Shown: in pieces, positions 1 through 7,182 of the stretch | How positions within the stretch are numbered: position 1 is the first letter of the stretch | Layout of the letters: each line of letters starts with the position of its first letter | Source of the DNA: an uncultured Bacteroidota bacterium | GTDB taxonomy: Bacteria > Bacteroidota > Bacteroidia > JADZBD01 | Direction: 5' to 3' | DNA: 27,072 bases | Assembly (NCBI GenBank): GCA_937924855.1 | Contig: CALEYQ010000050.1 | Location: 1 to 27,072 of the forward strand | Notes under the pieces: generated by a model | The model's database searches: none | What the model was told of the DNA's origin: nothing | The model's input: the letters and a program-made list of their open reading frames with translations, nothing else | Translations under genes and position numbers: made by a program

Positions 1-842
1 AATACGCCTGCCATCTCTGATACATTGTATGGATTCCAGGGCATGGCAGTGTACTTAGAAAGGAAGCTGGGTGGAGTATAAACAAAAGCAACATCATCCA
101 TAATGGTATCAGAAACACTGCGCAGGCGGTTTAAATAAACGTAGTCGAGATGCCAGTGATCCACATTTCCCTGGCGTGATCCGTAATTTATAAAACGAAA
201 CTGAAATCCGTTTTTCAACCAGGATGTATCTTTTATGGGAATCATAACCCGAAAAAAAGATGTGTCGGAACCACCCGGGGCAAAACCCGCCTTACTCCAG
301 ATTCGGGTCCAGGGTTTTACCGGAGAACGGAATTGTAGAATCAGGCTATCGCCGGGTTCGGGCAAATCGCCAAACCCCCTAGGCTGGTAAAAGAATGAAA
401 GATATATTGAATCTGAAACGGGAAAACTAAGGTAGATTTTTTTGGAGGTAAGAGTGTCGCAAGGCAGGGAAGAAAAAACGGTTGTTACCGTATCGTAGGG
501 AGCCCCCGTTTTGGACAAACCATCGAAGGTTGCAACGCCTAGTGTAATGGGTGCCCTTCCCATATGGCGGTTTACATAAACCGTCGAGTCAATCCAAAAA
601 TAGGCGTCGGGATAAATATTGGTTTTGGAAAAATCGTCCCGAAAGGGAAGCGGAATGGTATCAGGGGTAACCGGCATCCGGGTATAGGGATTTAGGTTCT
701 CAAGCCAGCTCTTAATAACATCATTGGACCCCAGCGGACGAAGAACTTCCTGAGCGGAGAAAGGGAGGGAAAAGAACAAAAATCCCAAAAACAGAAGGGA
801 AGCTAAATCAGGGGTTTTTCGGGTTTTTGGGAACCGAATCAT
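1..842 (-). CDS. Secreted protein, probable T9SS-type cargo (3' end outside window)
   Basis: An open frame runs from an ATG at 842-840 to the window edge without a stop, giving about 280 residues with the C-terminus missing. The N-terminus (MIRFPKTRKTPD) is basic and is followed by a hydrophobic stretch (LASLLFLGFLFFSLPFSA) and a likely cleavage site before QEV, so it is an exported protein. The mature part is rich in aromatic and Ser/Thr/Asp residues (for example DDFS, YFWIDSTVYVN, FFYQPRGFGD, WHLDYVYLN), as in the jelly-roll adhesion-like domains of Bacteroidota surface proteins, which often end in a T9SS sorting domain; that end cannot be seen here. The start lies inside the 3' end of the PASTA gene (35-base overlap), so the two are probably co-transcribed and translationally coupled. 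The specific function is unknown. Confidence 0.75.
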   Translation of the reverse strand, partial: MIRFPKTRKTPDLASLLFLGFLFFSLPFSAQEVLRPLGSNDVIKSWLENLNPYTRMPVTPDTIPLPFRDDFSKTNIYPDAYFWIDSTVYVNRHMGRAPITLGVATFDGLSKTGAPYDTVTTVFSSLPCDTLTSKKIYLSFPVSDSIYLSFFYQPRGFGDLPEPGDSLILQFRSPVKPWTRIWSKAGFAPGGSDTSFFRVMIPIKDTSWLKNGFQFRFINYGSRQGNVDHWHLDYVYLNRLRSVSDTIMDDVAFVYTPPSFLSKYTAMPWNPYNVSEMAGV

Positions 843-1620
843 TTCCGAGTAATTTGGGGTTCAAAGTTAAGAATATATCCACACTGGTGCCACCCGGAAC
901 AAGGTTATCTCCCTGGCATGCAGGATTTTGCTTATAAACCCTGGCCTGAAGGGAGTCTTCCCGGGTTTTGCAACCCACACATATAACGGCACCTTCGGCC
1001 AAATTATTTTCTAAAATACCATTTCTTGCCTCGGCAAGGGTTAATCCCTTGAGGCAGGGCACCCCGTAGGATTGGTCACCCTCCCCTTCTCCGATCCACA
1101 AAACTATACGTGAACCCTTGGGAATCAAGGTTCCAGGAGCAATAGACTTATTCTCAAAATATTGGGCCAAAACAGCATTAGGACCGGGTTTTGATTCGAT
1201 TTTAGCAAGCTTTAAGCCATAGGCCTCAAGAAGGGCCAGGGCCTGGCGAGGGGATGCGTCTACCAAATTGGGCATAGATACCTGTTGCGGAACCCGGGAG
1301 GAAACATACAAATAGATCACCCGGCCCTCTTTAACCTTTGAATGCGGAATCGGATCCTGCCTCACTACCACCCCTTTCGGACCTTTGTCCATGAAAACCG
1401 AGTCGATGATTTTATACCGTACGTTTTTTGATTCGATGAAGGTTTCAAGATCATCCACATGAACGGAAGAAAAATCCGGCACCAGAATAAACTCATCATG
1501 ATCGGTATAAAAGTCGAGGTACTGAAAAACCAGGAAAATAATCAGGGCAAAACTTCCCAGTGCAATCGCCAGGTGTTTTACAAAAGTTTTACTCTTAAAA
1601 AACTCGATCAGGTTTTTCAT
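808..1620 (-). CDS. Membrane-anchored triple PASTA-domain protein
   Basis: The protein has 270 residues: a short cytoplasmic N-terminus, one membrane segment at about 16-34, then three PASTA-like repeats at about 44-107, 113-177 and 185-253, each opening with a VP or MPNL/VPCL-type start and ending in a short beta strand (VIYLYVS, IVLWIGEG, VDIFLTL). PASTA domains bind uncrosslinked peptidoglycan or beta-lactam-like structures in PrkC-type kinases and some penicillin-binding proteins. Here no kinase or transpeptidase domain is attached, so the protein is probably a periplasmic wall-binding or scaffold factor. The third repeat has four cysteines (C189, C214, C217, C234), which could form disulfides. 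Its ATG overlaps the stop of the tandem Ddl gene (ATGA at 1620-1617), implying translational coupling with D-Ala-D-Ala synthesis. The C-terminus is a low-complexity PKNPKNP tail. Confidence 0.85.
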   Translation of the reverse strand: MKNLIEFFKSKTFVKHLAIALGSFALIIFLVFQYLDFYTDHDEFILVPDFSSVHVDDLETFIESKNVRYKIIDSVFMDKGPKGVVVRQDPIPHSKVKEGRVIYLYVSSRVPQQVSMPNLVDASPRQALALLEAYGLKLAKIESKPGPNAVLAQYFENKSIAPGTLIPKGSRIVLWIGEGEGDQSYGVPCLKGLTLAEARNGILENNLAEGAVICVGCKTREDSLQARVYKQNPACQGDNLVPGGTSVDIFLTLNPKLLGNDSVPKNPKNP

Positions 1621-4313
1621 ATTTGTTTTAAACCCCTTTGCATTTTCTTTGCTCCGGCTTCCAGAATTCTATCTATAAAGGCAAACGGTTTCATCTTTTC
1701 AAGTGCTGTTTGGTGAAATATGCAGGTAGCGGGGGTCATTCCGGGAAGTGAATTTACTTCAATTATAATAACCTCCACTTTTTCGTCCTCAAAAATTCTT
1801 ACAAAGGCATCAATCCTGCAATACCCTTCCACATTCAGGGTTTCGGCTACCTTTCCCAAGACCGATTTCACTTTTTCGGAAATCCGGGCACAGGCCTCTG
1901 GGTCCCTGGCATAGCGGGCGGGGGTAATATTCTGACCCTCGCCGGCCAGAAATTTCTCTTCAAGCGACAACACTCCGCCTCCGGCTAGCGCTTCGGAAGC
2001 TTCAAAAATCAAAAACCGGTCTTTACCGGACTCCCCCGTTTGTAACATTCCTCCGGTGATTTCCAGAAAATGGGCAGCCCCTTTCGGGGCAATCAATTCT
2101 TCACACAAAACCGTTTCCTTTATGGGAAATTCCTCATTTAATTTAATCTTCAATGTATCACAATGGCGTGGATCTTTCTCCTCGCTATTCCTGAACATCA
2201 ATCCACAGAAGGCAATCCATTCTTCCACAGAACCAATTTTCTTAACGGCACTGGAACATCCGTCATCAACCGGCTTTGCAATAAATGGCAGTCCCAGGTC
2301 CTTTTTCAAAGTCGAAAACACTTCCCTTTCCCTCCTTGAAACTTCTTCTCTTTTCAATAGGGTATGATTGGCCACCAAAAACCCTTTTTCTCTCAATATC
2401 CGGTTTGTTTCAAATTTATTTATGGTAATGGCCGAACTCTGAACCCCGCTTCCGTTATAGGGAATTCCAATCTTGTCGAGAATTTTCTGAATGGCTCCAT
2501 CCTCACCCGGCCGTCCATGGAGGGCAATAAATATCCGGTCGAACAAATGGCTAAACTCAGATATACTTATTTCCCGGGGTCCCTCGATGCTATTGCCCGA
2601 TCCAAACCGCGAAACTATGGGGTTAGCACCGGAAATAATATTTTCAACCACCGGATGAACCTGATAATTTTCTATGCCATCTTTAATATCATCGGCATTG
2701 TCCTTCAAAAGCATTTTAACCGGAATCTGAATAAATCGCATGCTTTCATTACCACCGGTTAAAAACAAGGGAACAGGCAGGTATTTTTCACTGGAAAACA
2801 ATTTTTCAAAAATATTCCTTCCGCTTTCAACCGAAATATGGCGCTCTGAGGAATAGCCTCCAAAAACAACGCCTACTCTGATTTTTTTACTTTCATTCTT
2901 TGATTTTAACTCGAGCAGCCGGTCAAAATGAGTTTTTAAATTTCCAATAGAATTCCTGTCACCCGGCTCTTCCATTCGGGAAAGCAGAGAGCGGTAAAGG
3001 ATATAGGAAACAAACTGGGAAGGATGTAAGCCAATTTCGGCCGCCTGGTGGAAAAAGAAGGAAGAGGGCATCATACCGGAAGTGGTATTCGGATCATTCA
3101 GAAAAACCTTTCCCTCTTTTGAAAGGAAGCCATCGATTCTTGCGTAAACATCAAAACGAAAAAACTCAAAAAGTCTTTTGGCCTCCCGCATTATTTTTTC
3201 CAGATTTTCAGGTCCGGTTTCCATCGGGGTTACTTTACGGCTTAATCCGGGAAGGTATTTGGATCGGTAGTCATAAAAGGAAGCTTTCTTTCTTATTTCG
3301 GTGGGCGGCAATGCGAGGGGTTTCCCCTCCGGGTCTTGCAAAACAATACAAGAGAATTCCGTTCCCTGAATAAATCCTTCCACTAAAACTTCTGTTTCAC
3401 TGTCGGAACCGAAAAACTCCACAAAACCGGCTTTATTGATTTCGGACTCCACATAACTCAGAATCTCCCGGGGATTATACATTGCCTTTTCCCGGTTGTA
3501 CAGGGGAAGCCCTAAACCATCCCGGATATCACAAAGTTCTCTCAAAAGGTTTTCCTTTCCCGCTTCATTCAGATCCGACCAGAACTTTCCGGAAATTCTC
3601 CGGATAAAAAAGGCCTTGCGGAAAGCCTCCAGAAGTTCTCCACTATCGGGTTTCTCAACAACGGATACTCCAACGCTAGAGCCCTGGTTGGCAGGTTTTA
3701 CCACGCAGGGAAAACCTACACGGTCTTTAATCCGGCTAACCAAACCTTCGGCATCGGTGTTTAAAAAATCGGCACGGGTTAAAGCCAGAAAAGCAGGTGT
3801 TTCAAATCCTGCGTGCTGCATCAGGTTCTTCTGCACGGCTTTATTAATACCGATGGCAGAAGGTAAAATTCCGGAACCCGTATAGGGAATGCCATACCAG
3901 GACAATAAGCCCTGAATTTTTCCATCTTCTCCATTAGAACCGTGGAGGCATAAAAAGGCAATATCAAAATGGGTGGATAGTTTCTCCGGCGGAATTACGG
4001 TTCCCAGTTTTTCCAACATAGCTAATATGGAATCGGAAGAAGGATTTAAAGCCTCGGCATACACCTGAAAATGGCCAAGACCTTCGGGATAAAAAGAAAC
4101 CGGAGGATAAAAATCACGGATACTTCCCTTGTAAACAAATTCCCAGTTAATTTTTACAAAATTCCCGAAGCTATCGACAAAAACGGGGATGGGTTCAAAA
4201 AGGGTTTTGTCAAGGTTATCATAAATGGTTCTCCCACCGGCAAAAGAAATTTCCCGTTCCCGGGAATTTCCGCCAAAAATAATGCCCACCCTGATTTTCC
4301 GGACCTTATCCAT
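1617..4313 (-). CDS. ddl: Tandem D-alanine--D-alanine ligase (two Ddl units in one chain)
   Basis: Two complete D-Ala-D-Ala ligase (ATP-grasp) units lie in one frame, whereas single Ddl proteins are about 300-370 residues. Residue numbers count from an upstream in-frame ATG at 4388 (923 aa). I prefer the ATG at 4313 (residue 26, 898 aa) because it sits just before the first conserved strand and clears the rdgB stop, while 4388 would overlap rdgB by 56 bases. Unit 1 (about 32-490) has GGNSRERE 39-46, HGSNGEDG 149-156, KPANQGSSVG 231-240, FYDYRSKY 371-378, R417/D419 and NDPN 431-434. Unit 2 (about 501-915) has GGYSSERH 510-517, HGRPGEDG 624-631, KPVDDGCSS 705-713, R858/D860 and EVN 877-879. Unit 1 has Asp where the second metal-ligand Glu is usual. 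Unit 2 has Phe813 at the place of E. coli DdlB Tyr216 and a changed SS loop. A roughly 60-residue insert (about 265-330) sits in unit 1. The product feeds MurF with D-Ala-D-Ala. Which unit is active is not known. Confidence 0.88.
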   Translation of the reverse strand: MDKVRKIRVGIIFGGNSREREISFAGGRTIYDNLDKTLFEPIPVFVDSFGNFVKINWEFVYKGSIRDFYPPVSFYPEGLGHFQVYAEALNPSSDSILAMLEKLGTVIPPEKLSTHFDIAFLCLHGSNGEDGKIQGLLSWYGIPYTGSGILPSAIGINKAVQKNLMQHAGFETPAFLALTRADFLNTDAEGLVSRIKDRVGFPCVVKPANQGSSVGVSVVEKPDSGELLEAFRKAFFIRRISGKFWSDLNEAGKENLLRELCDIRDGLGLPLYNREKAMYNPREILSYVESEINKAGFVEFFGSDSETEVLVEGFIQGTEFSCIVLQDPEGKPLALPPTEIRKKASFYDYRSKYLPGLSRKVTPMETGPENLEKIMREAKRLFEFFRFDVYARIDGFLSKEGKVFLNDPNTTSGMMPSSFFFHQAAEIGLHPSQFVSYILYRSLLSRMEEPGDRNSIGNLKTHFDRLLELKSKNESKKIRVGVVFGGYSSERHISVESGRNIFEKLFSSEKYLPVPLFLTGGNESMRFIQIPVKMLLKDNADDIKDGIENYQVHPVVENIISGANPIVSRFGSGNSIEGPREISISEFSHLFDRIFIALHGRPGEDGAIQKILDKIGIPYNGSGVQSSAITINKFETNRILREKGFLVANHTLLKREEVSRREREVFSTLKKDLGLPFIAKPVDDGCSSAVKKIGSVEEWIAFCGLMFRNSEEKDPRHCDTLKIKLNEEFPIKETVLCEELIAPKGAAHFLEITGGMLQTGESGKDRFLIFEASEALAGGGVLSLEEKFLAGEGQNITPARYARDPEACARISEKVKSVLGKVAETLNVEGYCRIDAFVRIFEDEKVEVIIIEVNSLPGMTPATCIFHQTALEKMKPFAFIDRILEAGAKKMQRGLKQI

Positions 4314-4332
4314 ACCGGCAAATTTATCCAAT

Positions 4333-4926
4333 TTATCGGGCTGAATTTTCTGATTGAGTAAGGAATTCAACCAGTTTATTAACAGCAAGCTTCCGGTGAC
4401 TAAGCGTATTTTTTATGTCCTCACCCAATTCGGCAAAAGTTCTGTCGAAGCCCTCGGGAATGAACAAGGGGTCGTAACCAAATCCGTGATTTCCTTTCAT
4501 CCCGGGTGCTATTTTTCCGGCTATTTCGCCCCGGAATAACTGTTCTCCATTCCTATCTACATAGGCAATTACGGCCACAAACTTTGCCTTTCTGTTTTCT
4601 GCATTTTCCAACTCCCGCAGGAGCAGGAGCATATTTTCCCGGTTATTCCTTCCGGCTCCCGCATAATCGGCGGAGTTTACCCCGGGCCTTCCGTCGAGTG
4701 CTGCCACTTCCAGGCCTGAATCATCAGCGAAAACCGGTATTTTGAGTTTCTCAAAAAAATACCGGGCTTTTTCAAGGGCATTTGCTTCCAGATTGTTTCC
4801 TGTTTCCCTCAGTTCACCGGTTATTCCAAGATCGGCTGGTGAGGATACGGCAAAGGAGGGACCAAGGATGGCTTTTATTTCAGCAACCTTGCCCGGGTTA
4901 TTACTGGCAAAAAAAATCTCTTTCAT
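4333..4926 (-). CDS. rdgB: XTP/dITP pyrophosphatase (Ham1/RdgB family)
   Basis: This 197-residue protein is of normal family length. It hydrolyses non-canonical purine triphosphates (dITP, XTP) to monophosphates and keeps them out of DNA. Visible signatures are SNNPGK at 8-13 (triphosphate binding), FADDSGL at 66-72 with the catalytic and metal-binding aspartates D68/D69, the conserved GRPGVNSADYAG segment at 79-90, GFGYDPLF at 148-155 and SHRK at 176-179 near the C-terminus. The gene starts one base past the stop of the upstream hydrolase gene and is followed by the tandem ddl gene with a 19-base gap (if ddl starts at 4313), so it is part of a tight operon. Nothing unusual is seen in the catalytic residues. 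Confidence 0.95.
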   Translation of the reverse strand: MKEIFFASNNPGKVAEIKAILGPSFAVSSPADLGITGELRETGNNLEANALEKARYFFEKLKIPVFADDSGLEVAALDGRPGVNSADYAGAGRNNRENMLLLLRELENAENRKAKFVAVIAYVDRNGEQLFRGEIAGKIAPGMKGNHGFGYDPLFIPEGFDRTFAELGEDIKNTLSHRKLAVNKLVEFLTQSENSAR

Positions 4927-4927
4927 A

Positions 4928-5581
4928 TTATTTAAAAAACGACAGGAGTTCAGCCAATGGCTTAGCTTCGATTTTGTGCTCTCCGGTGTAGGTAAAAAAC
5001 CTGAAATTTAATCCGGCTCCGGATAGCAGTTCAATTTGTTCCCTGCCTTTTTCGGCCGCAATAAATTTATCCGCATCACCCAGGAGGTAGGTCAGTTTTT
5101 TAATCTTCTCAGGGGAAAATTCTTCCTTGTATTTGATCTCGGGAGGAAGGGTTCCGGCCCACAGGGCAAGGTTACAGGGACCGGCATTTCCACGAGCGAC
5201 CCAGCGGACGGCCGTGGCCACCCCTTGTGAAAATCCCAAAACCCAAAAGGGAAGTTGAGAATAATTTCTCATAACAACCTCAGCTTTCAGCTTGTCCAGG
5301 TAAGTCAGGTAATCATGAATTTCGTTTTCCCTGTCCTCGCGTGTCATCCAACTGGCTCCCACAGGACCATCAAATCCCTTTGTATAAAAACGGCTCAAGG
5401 CTTCAGGAACAAGCAAGGCCACCCCACTTTTGAGCAGCAGATCCAAATCGCCTGTAAGTCTTTTTGCGGAATCACCATAACCGTGGAGGGCCATGCATAA
5501 AGCCACCGGTGCTATCCCGGGATCGGGCAAACACAACAGGTAGCGGGCGGTTTTTTCGGTTTTAATGTATTGGTAATCCAT
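4928..5581 (-). CDS. Alpha/beta hydrolase, phospholipase/carboxylesterase-like
   Basis: This 217-residue cytoplasmic protein has no signal peptide. It has the small alpha/beta-hydrolase layout of the phospholipase/carboxylesterase family: an oxyanion-hole segment LHGYGD at 32-37, the nucleophile elbow GFSQG at 116-120 with Ser118, a probable acid Asp171 in LLGDADKF, and a probable catalytic His202 in TGEHKI near the end. It likely cleaves a small ester or thioester; the natural substrate cannot be read from the sequence. It lies 3 bases after the serine hydrolase lipoprotein stop and 1 base before rdgB, so it is co-transcribed, but the neighbours do not point to one pathway. Confidence 0.85.
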   Translation of the reverse strand: MDYQYIKTEKTARYLLCLPDPGIAPVALCMALHGYGDSAKRLTGDLDLLLKSGVALLVPEALSRFYTKGFDGPVGASWMTREDRENEIHDYLTYLDKLKAEVVMRNYSQLPFWVLGFSQGVATAVRWVARGNAGPCNLALWAGTLPPEIKYKEEFSPEKIKKLTYLLGDADKFIAAEKGREQIELLSGAGLNFRFFTYTGEHKIEAKPLAELLSFFK

Positions 5582-5584
5582 GGC

Positions 5585-6757
5585 CTATTCAATGTCAAAA
5601 GTAAAGGGTTTCCCATCCAGAATTTCGAGTACACCGTAAATACGGTATGGCTCCTTGGAATATTTATTTCCCAAGACTATTATTACGGTTTCATCCAGAG
5701 GCCGGCGAAAAAAACAAGTATTAAATCCGTGCCACCAGCCATTATGATAAACCACCTTTCCCATGTTTGTTTCAGGAAAAAGCCGCCAGCCGTAACCGTA
5801 ATTTCTTCCATTCTTCTTATCCGCACTAAAGGGTTTTTCACTGAGAACCCTCAATGAATCGGCAATGACTTTTCCCTTTCGCAGGGATAATTCAAACCGG
5901 TAAAGATCAGCAGCAGAGGCATACACATTTTTATCACCGTAAACTCCATCCAGAAAATTACAGGGCTCTTCCTTTCCTTTCATATCATGGCCCATGGCCA
6001 CCCCGGGAAAGAGGGGGTCGGCTTCACATCCGAAAACAAAGGAATTTTTCATCCCAAGAGGGGTAAATATTTCTTCTTTCAGAAAGCGGGGAAATGATTT
6101 TCCTGACACCCGGCTAATAACTTCTGCCAGCAGCAAATAGTTTGTATTGCAGTATCTGAATTTTGTCCCGGTTTTATGGTACAGGGGTGGAACCGAATCC
6201 ATGAGGGCCTGAATAAAAAAAACATTGGGCAACATGGAGTCGGTGTTTACCGTATGCGCTGATCCGAAGTAATGATACTCGGGCAATCCCGACCGGTGGC
6301 TTAATAAATGGTGCAGGGTAATTCCCGGATAAGGCCAACCCGGAAAAAATTTGCCCAAGGTATCTTTTAAGCTAATCTTTCCCTGTTCAACAAGCTTCAA
6401 AATAGCATGTGCACAAAAAACCTTGGAAACGGAAGCCAGTTGAAAGGGAGTGCCGGATCGAATGGGTTCGCCCGAATGTGTCCGGGTATTTCCAAAACTT
6501 TTCTTGTAAATTATTTTTCCCTTTCTCGCAATAAGCACGGTCCCGTTAAACCCATTTCGGTGTTTTTCAGAAAAAATGGAATCCAGGGGAGCATAAAAAA
6601 CATTTGCCGGATCGCGGTAAAAAGGAACCCTGAGTTTTTCAGGAAAGGCGGGAACCCTTTTCATTTTTACATCTCCAGGTACTGGAGAACAGGAAAGCAA
6701 CCAGGAAATAAAAAATCCTATAACAAGTAAGGGAAACAGTCTTTCGTCGAATCTCAC
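5585..6757 (-). CDS. Serine hydrolase lipoprotein, beta-lactamase class C / PBP4-like fold
   Basis: This 390-residue protein begins with a hydrophobic signal ending in a lipobox (SWLLSC), with the lipidated residue predicted to be Cys23, so the mature enzyme is probably anchored to a membrane facing the periplasm. The catalytic motifs of the beta-lactamase family (PF00144 type) are present: SVSK at 109-112 (nucleophile S109, general base K112), YCN at 202-204, and HNG at 339-341 in place of KTG. Between them lie the usual LLSHRSGLPE segment (151-160) and LGMKNS. Such proteins include D-aminopeptidases, D,D-peptidases and esterases, and few are true beta-lactamases. The position in an operon with Ddl and PASTA genes makes a wall-related substrate possible, but that is inference. 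Confidence 0.88.
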   Translation of the reverse strand: MRFDERLFPLLVIGFFISWLLSCSPVPGDVKMKRVPAFPEKLRVPFYRDPANVFYAPLDSIFSEKHRNGFNGTVLIARKGKIIYKKSFGNTRTHSGEPIRSGTPFQLASVSKVFCAHAILKLVEQGKISLKDTLGKFFPGWPYPGITLHHLLSHRSGLPEYHYFGSAHTVNTDSMLPNVFFIQALMDSVPPLYHKTGTKFRYCNTNYLLLAEVISRVSGKSFPRFLKEEIFTPLGMKNSFVFGCEADPLFPGVAMGHDMKGKEEPCNFLDGVYGDKNVYASAADLYRFELSLRKGKVIADSLRVLSEKPFSADKKNGRNYGYGWRLFPETNMGKVVYHNGWWHGFNTCFFRRPLDETVIIVLGNKYSKEPYRIYGVLEILDGKPFTFDIE

Positions 6758-6772
6758 AAATGCTTCGCCCGC

Positions 6773-7171
6773 TTATTTTTTTGGAGGGTATAGCTTAAGA
6801 TGCTCGGAAAATTTAACCTGAGGTTTATCGGTATCATCCATATCAATTTCAACCTTGGCAGCCAGTTTCAGGTCAACATTTTTCAGGTGGATGGGAACCT
6901 CAACGCTGAGGGTCCAATTTCCATTGGAATAATAAATATATACTCCTTCGTTTTGATCGTAATAGGTTTTGTGGTCGGGAAAATAAACATGGCGTTTTTT
7001 ATACCCATGGGCAGGAGCCCAGGGGGGCGGACCTTTTCCCTTGGGAGTATTGGTTTTTCCCTTGGACACATTTTTATCAGATTTATTTTTGTCTTTACCG
7101 CTGTTTCCCTGAGCGCTTACCCCGGAAAAAAGAAAAAAAGTCAAAACAAGAAGAGCAAATATTTTTTTCAT
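6773..7171 (-). CDS. Small Lys-rich secreted hypothetical protein
   Basis: This 132-residue protein has a clear Sec signal (MKKIFALLVLTFFLFSGVSA, cleavage before QGN). The mature N-terminus (about 22-47) is a lysine/asparagine-rich, disordered stretch (repeated KDKNKSDKN-like units), followed by GPPPWAPAHGY at about 47-57 and an aromatic segment YFPDHKTYYDQNEGVYIYY. The C-terminal part looks like two or three beta strands ending in LKLYPPKK. I recall proteins with a PPWAPAHGY plus YFPDY/GVYIY pattern as uncharacterised but recurring in Bacteroidota; no function is known to me. It sits 11 bases after icmF and 15 before the serine hydrolase, in the same operon. Confidence 0.8.
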   Translation of the reverse strand: MKKIFALLVLTFFLFSGVSAQGNSGKDKNKSDKNVSKGKTNTPKGKGPPPWAPAHGYKKRHVYFPDHKTYYDQNEGVYIYYSNGNWTLSVEVPIHLKNVDLKLAAKVEIDMDDTDKPQVKFSEHLKLYPPKK

Positions 7172-7182
7172 GTTATAAGAGT

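Noticed and set aside
1459..1716. Plus-strand open frames opposite the ddl/PASTA genes and similar long antisense frames elsewhere (for example 17017-17952).
   Set aside because: They lie inside well-supported minus-strand genes, have no recognisable domains, and show the composition of antisense shadows.
1617..4388. Possible assembly duplication of ddl.
   Set aside because: The two units differ strongly in sequence and length, with different inserts and active-site changes, so this is an old duplication and not a copied contig segment.
4314..4388. Longer Ddl start at 4388.
   Set aside because: The extra 25 residues show no Ddl homology and would overlap the end of rdgB by 56 bases; the ATG at 4313 fits the family start better.
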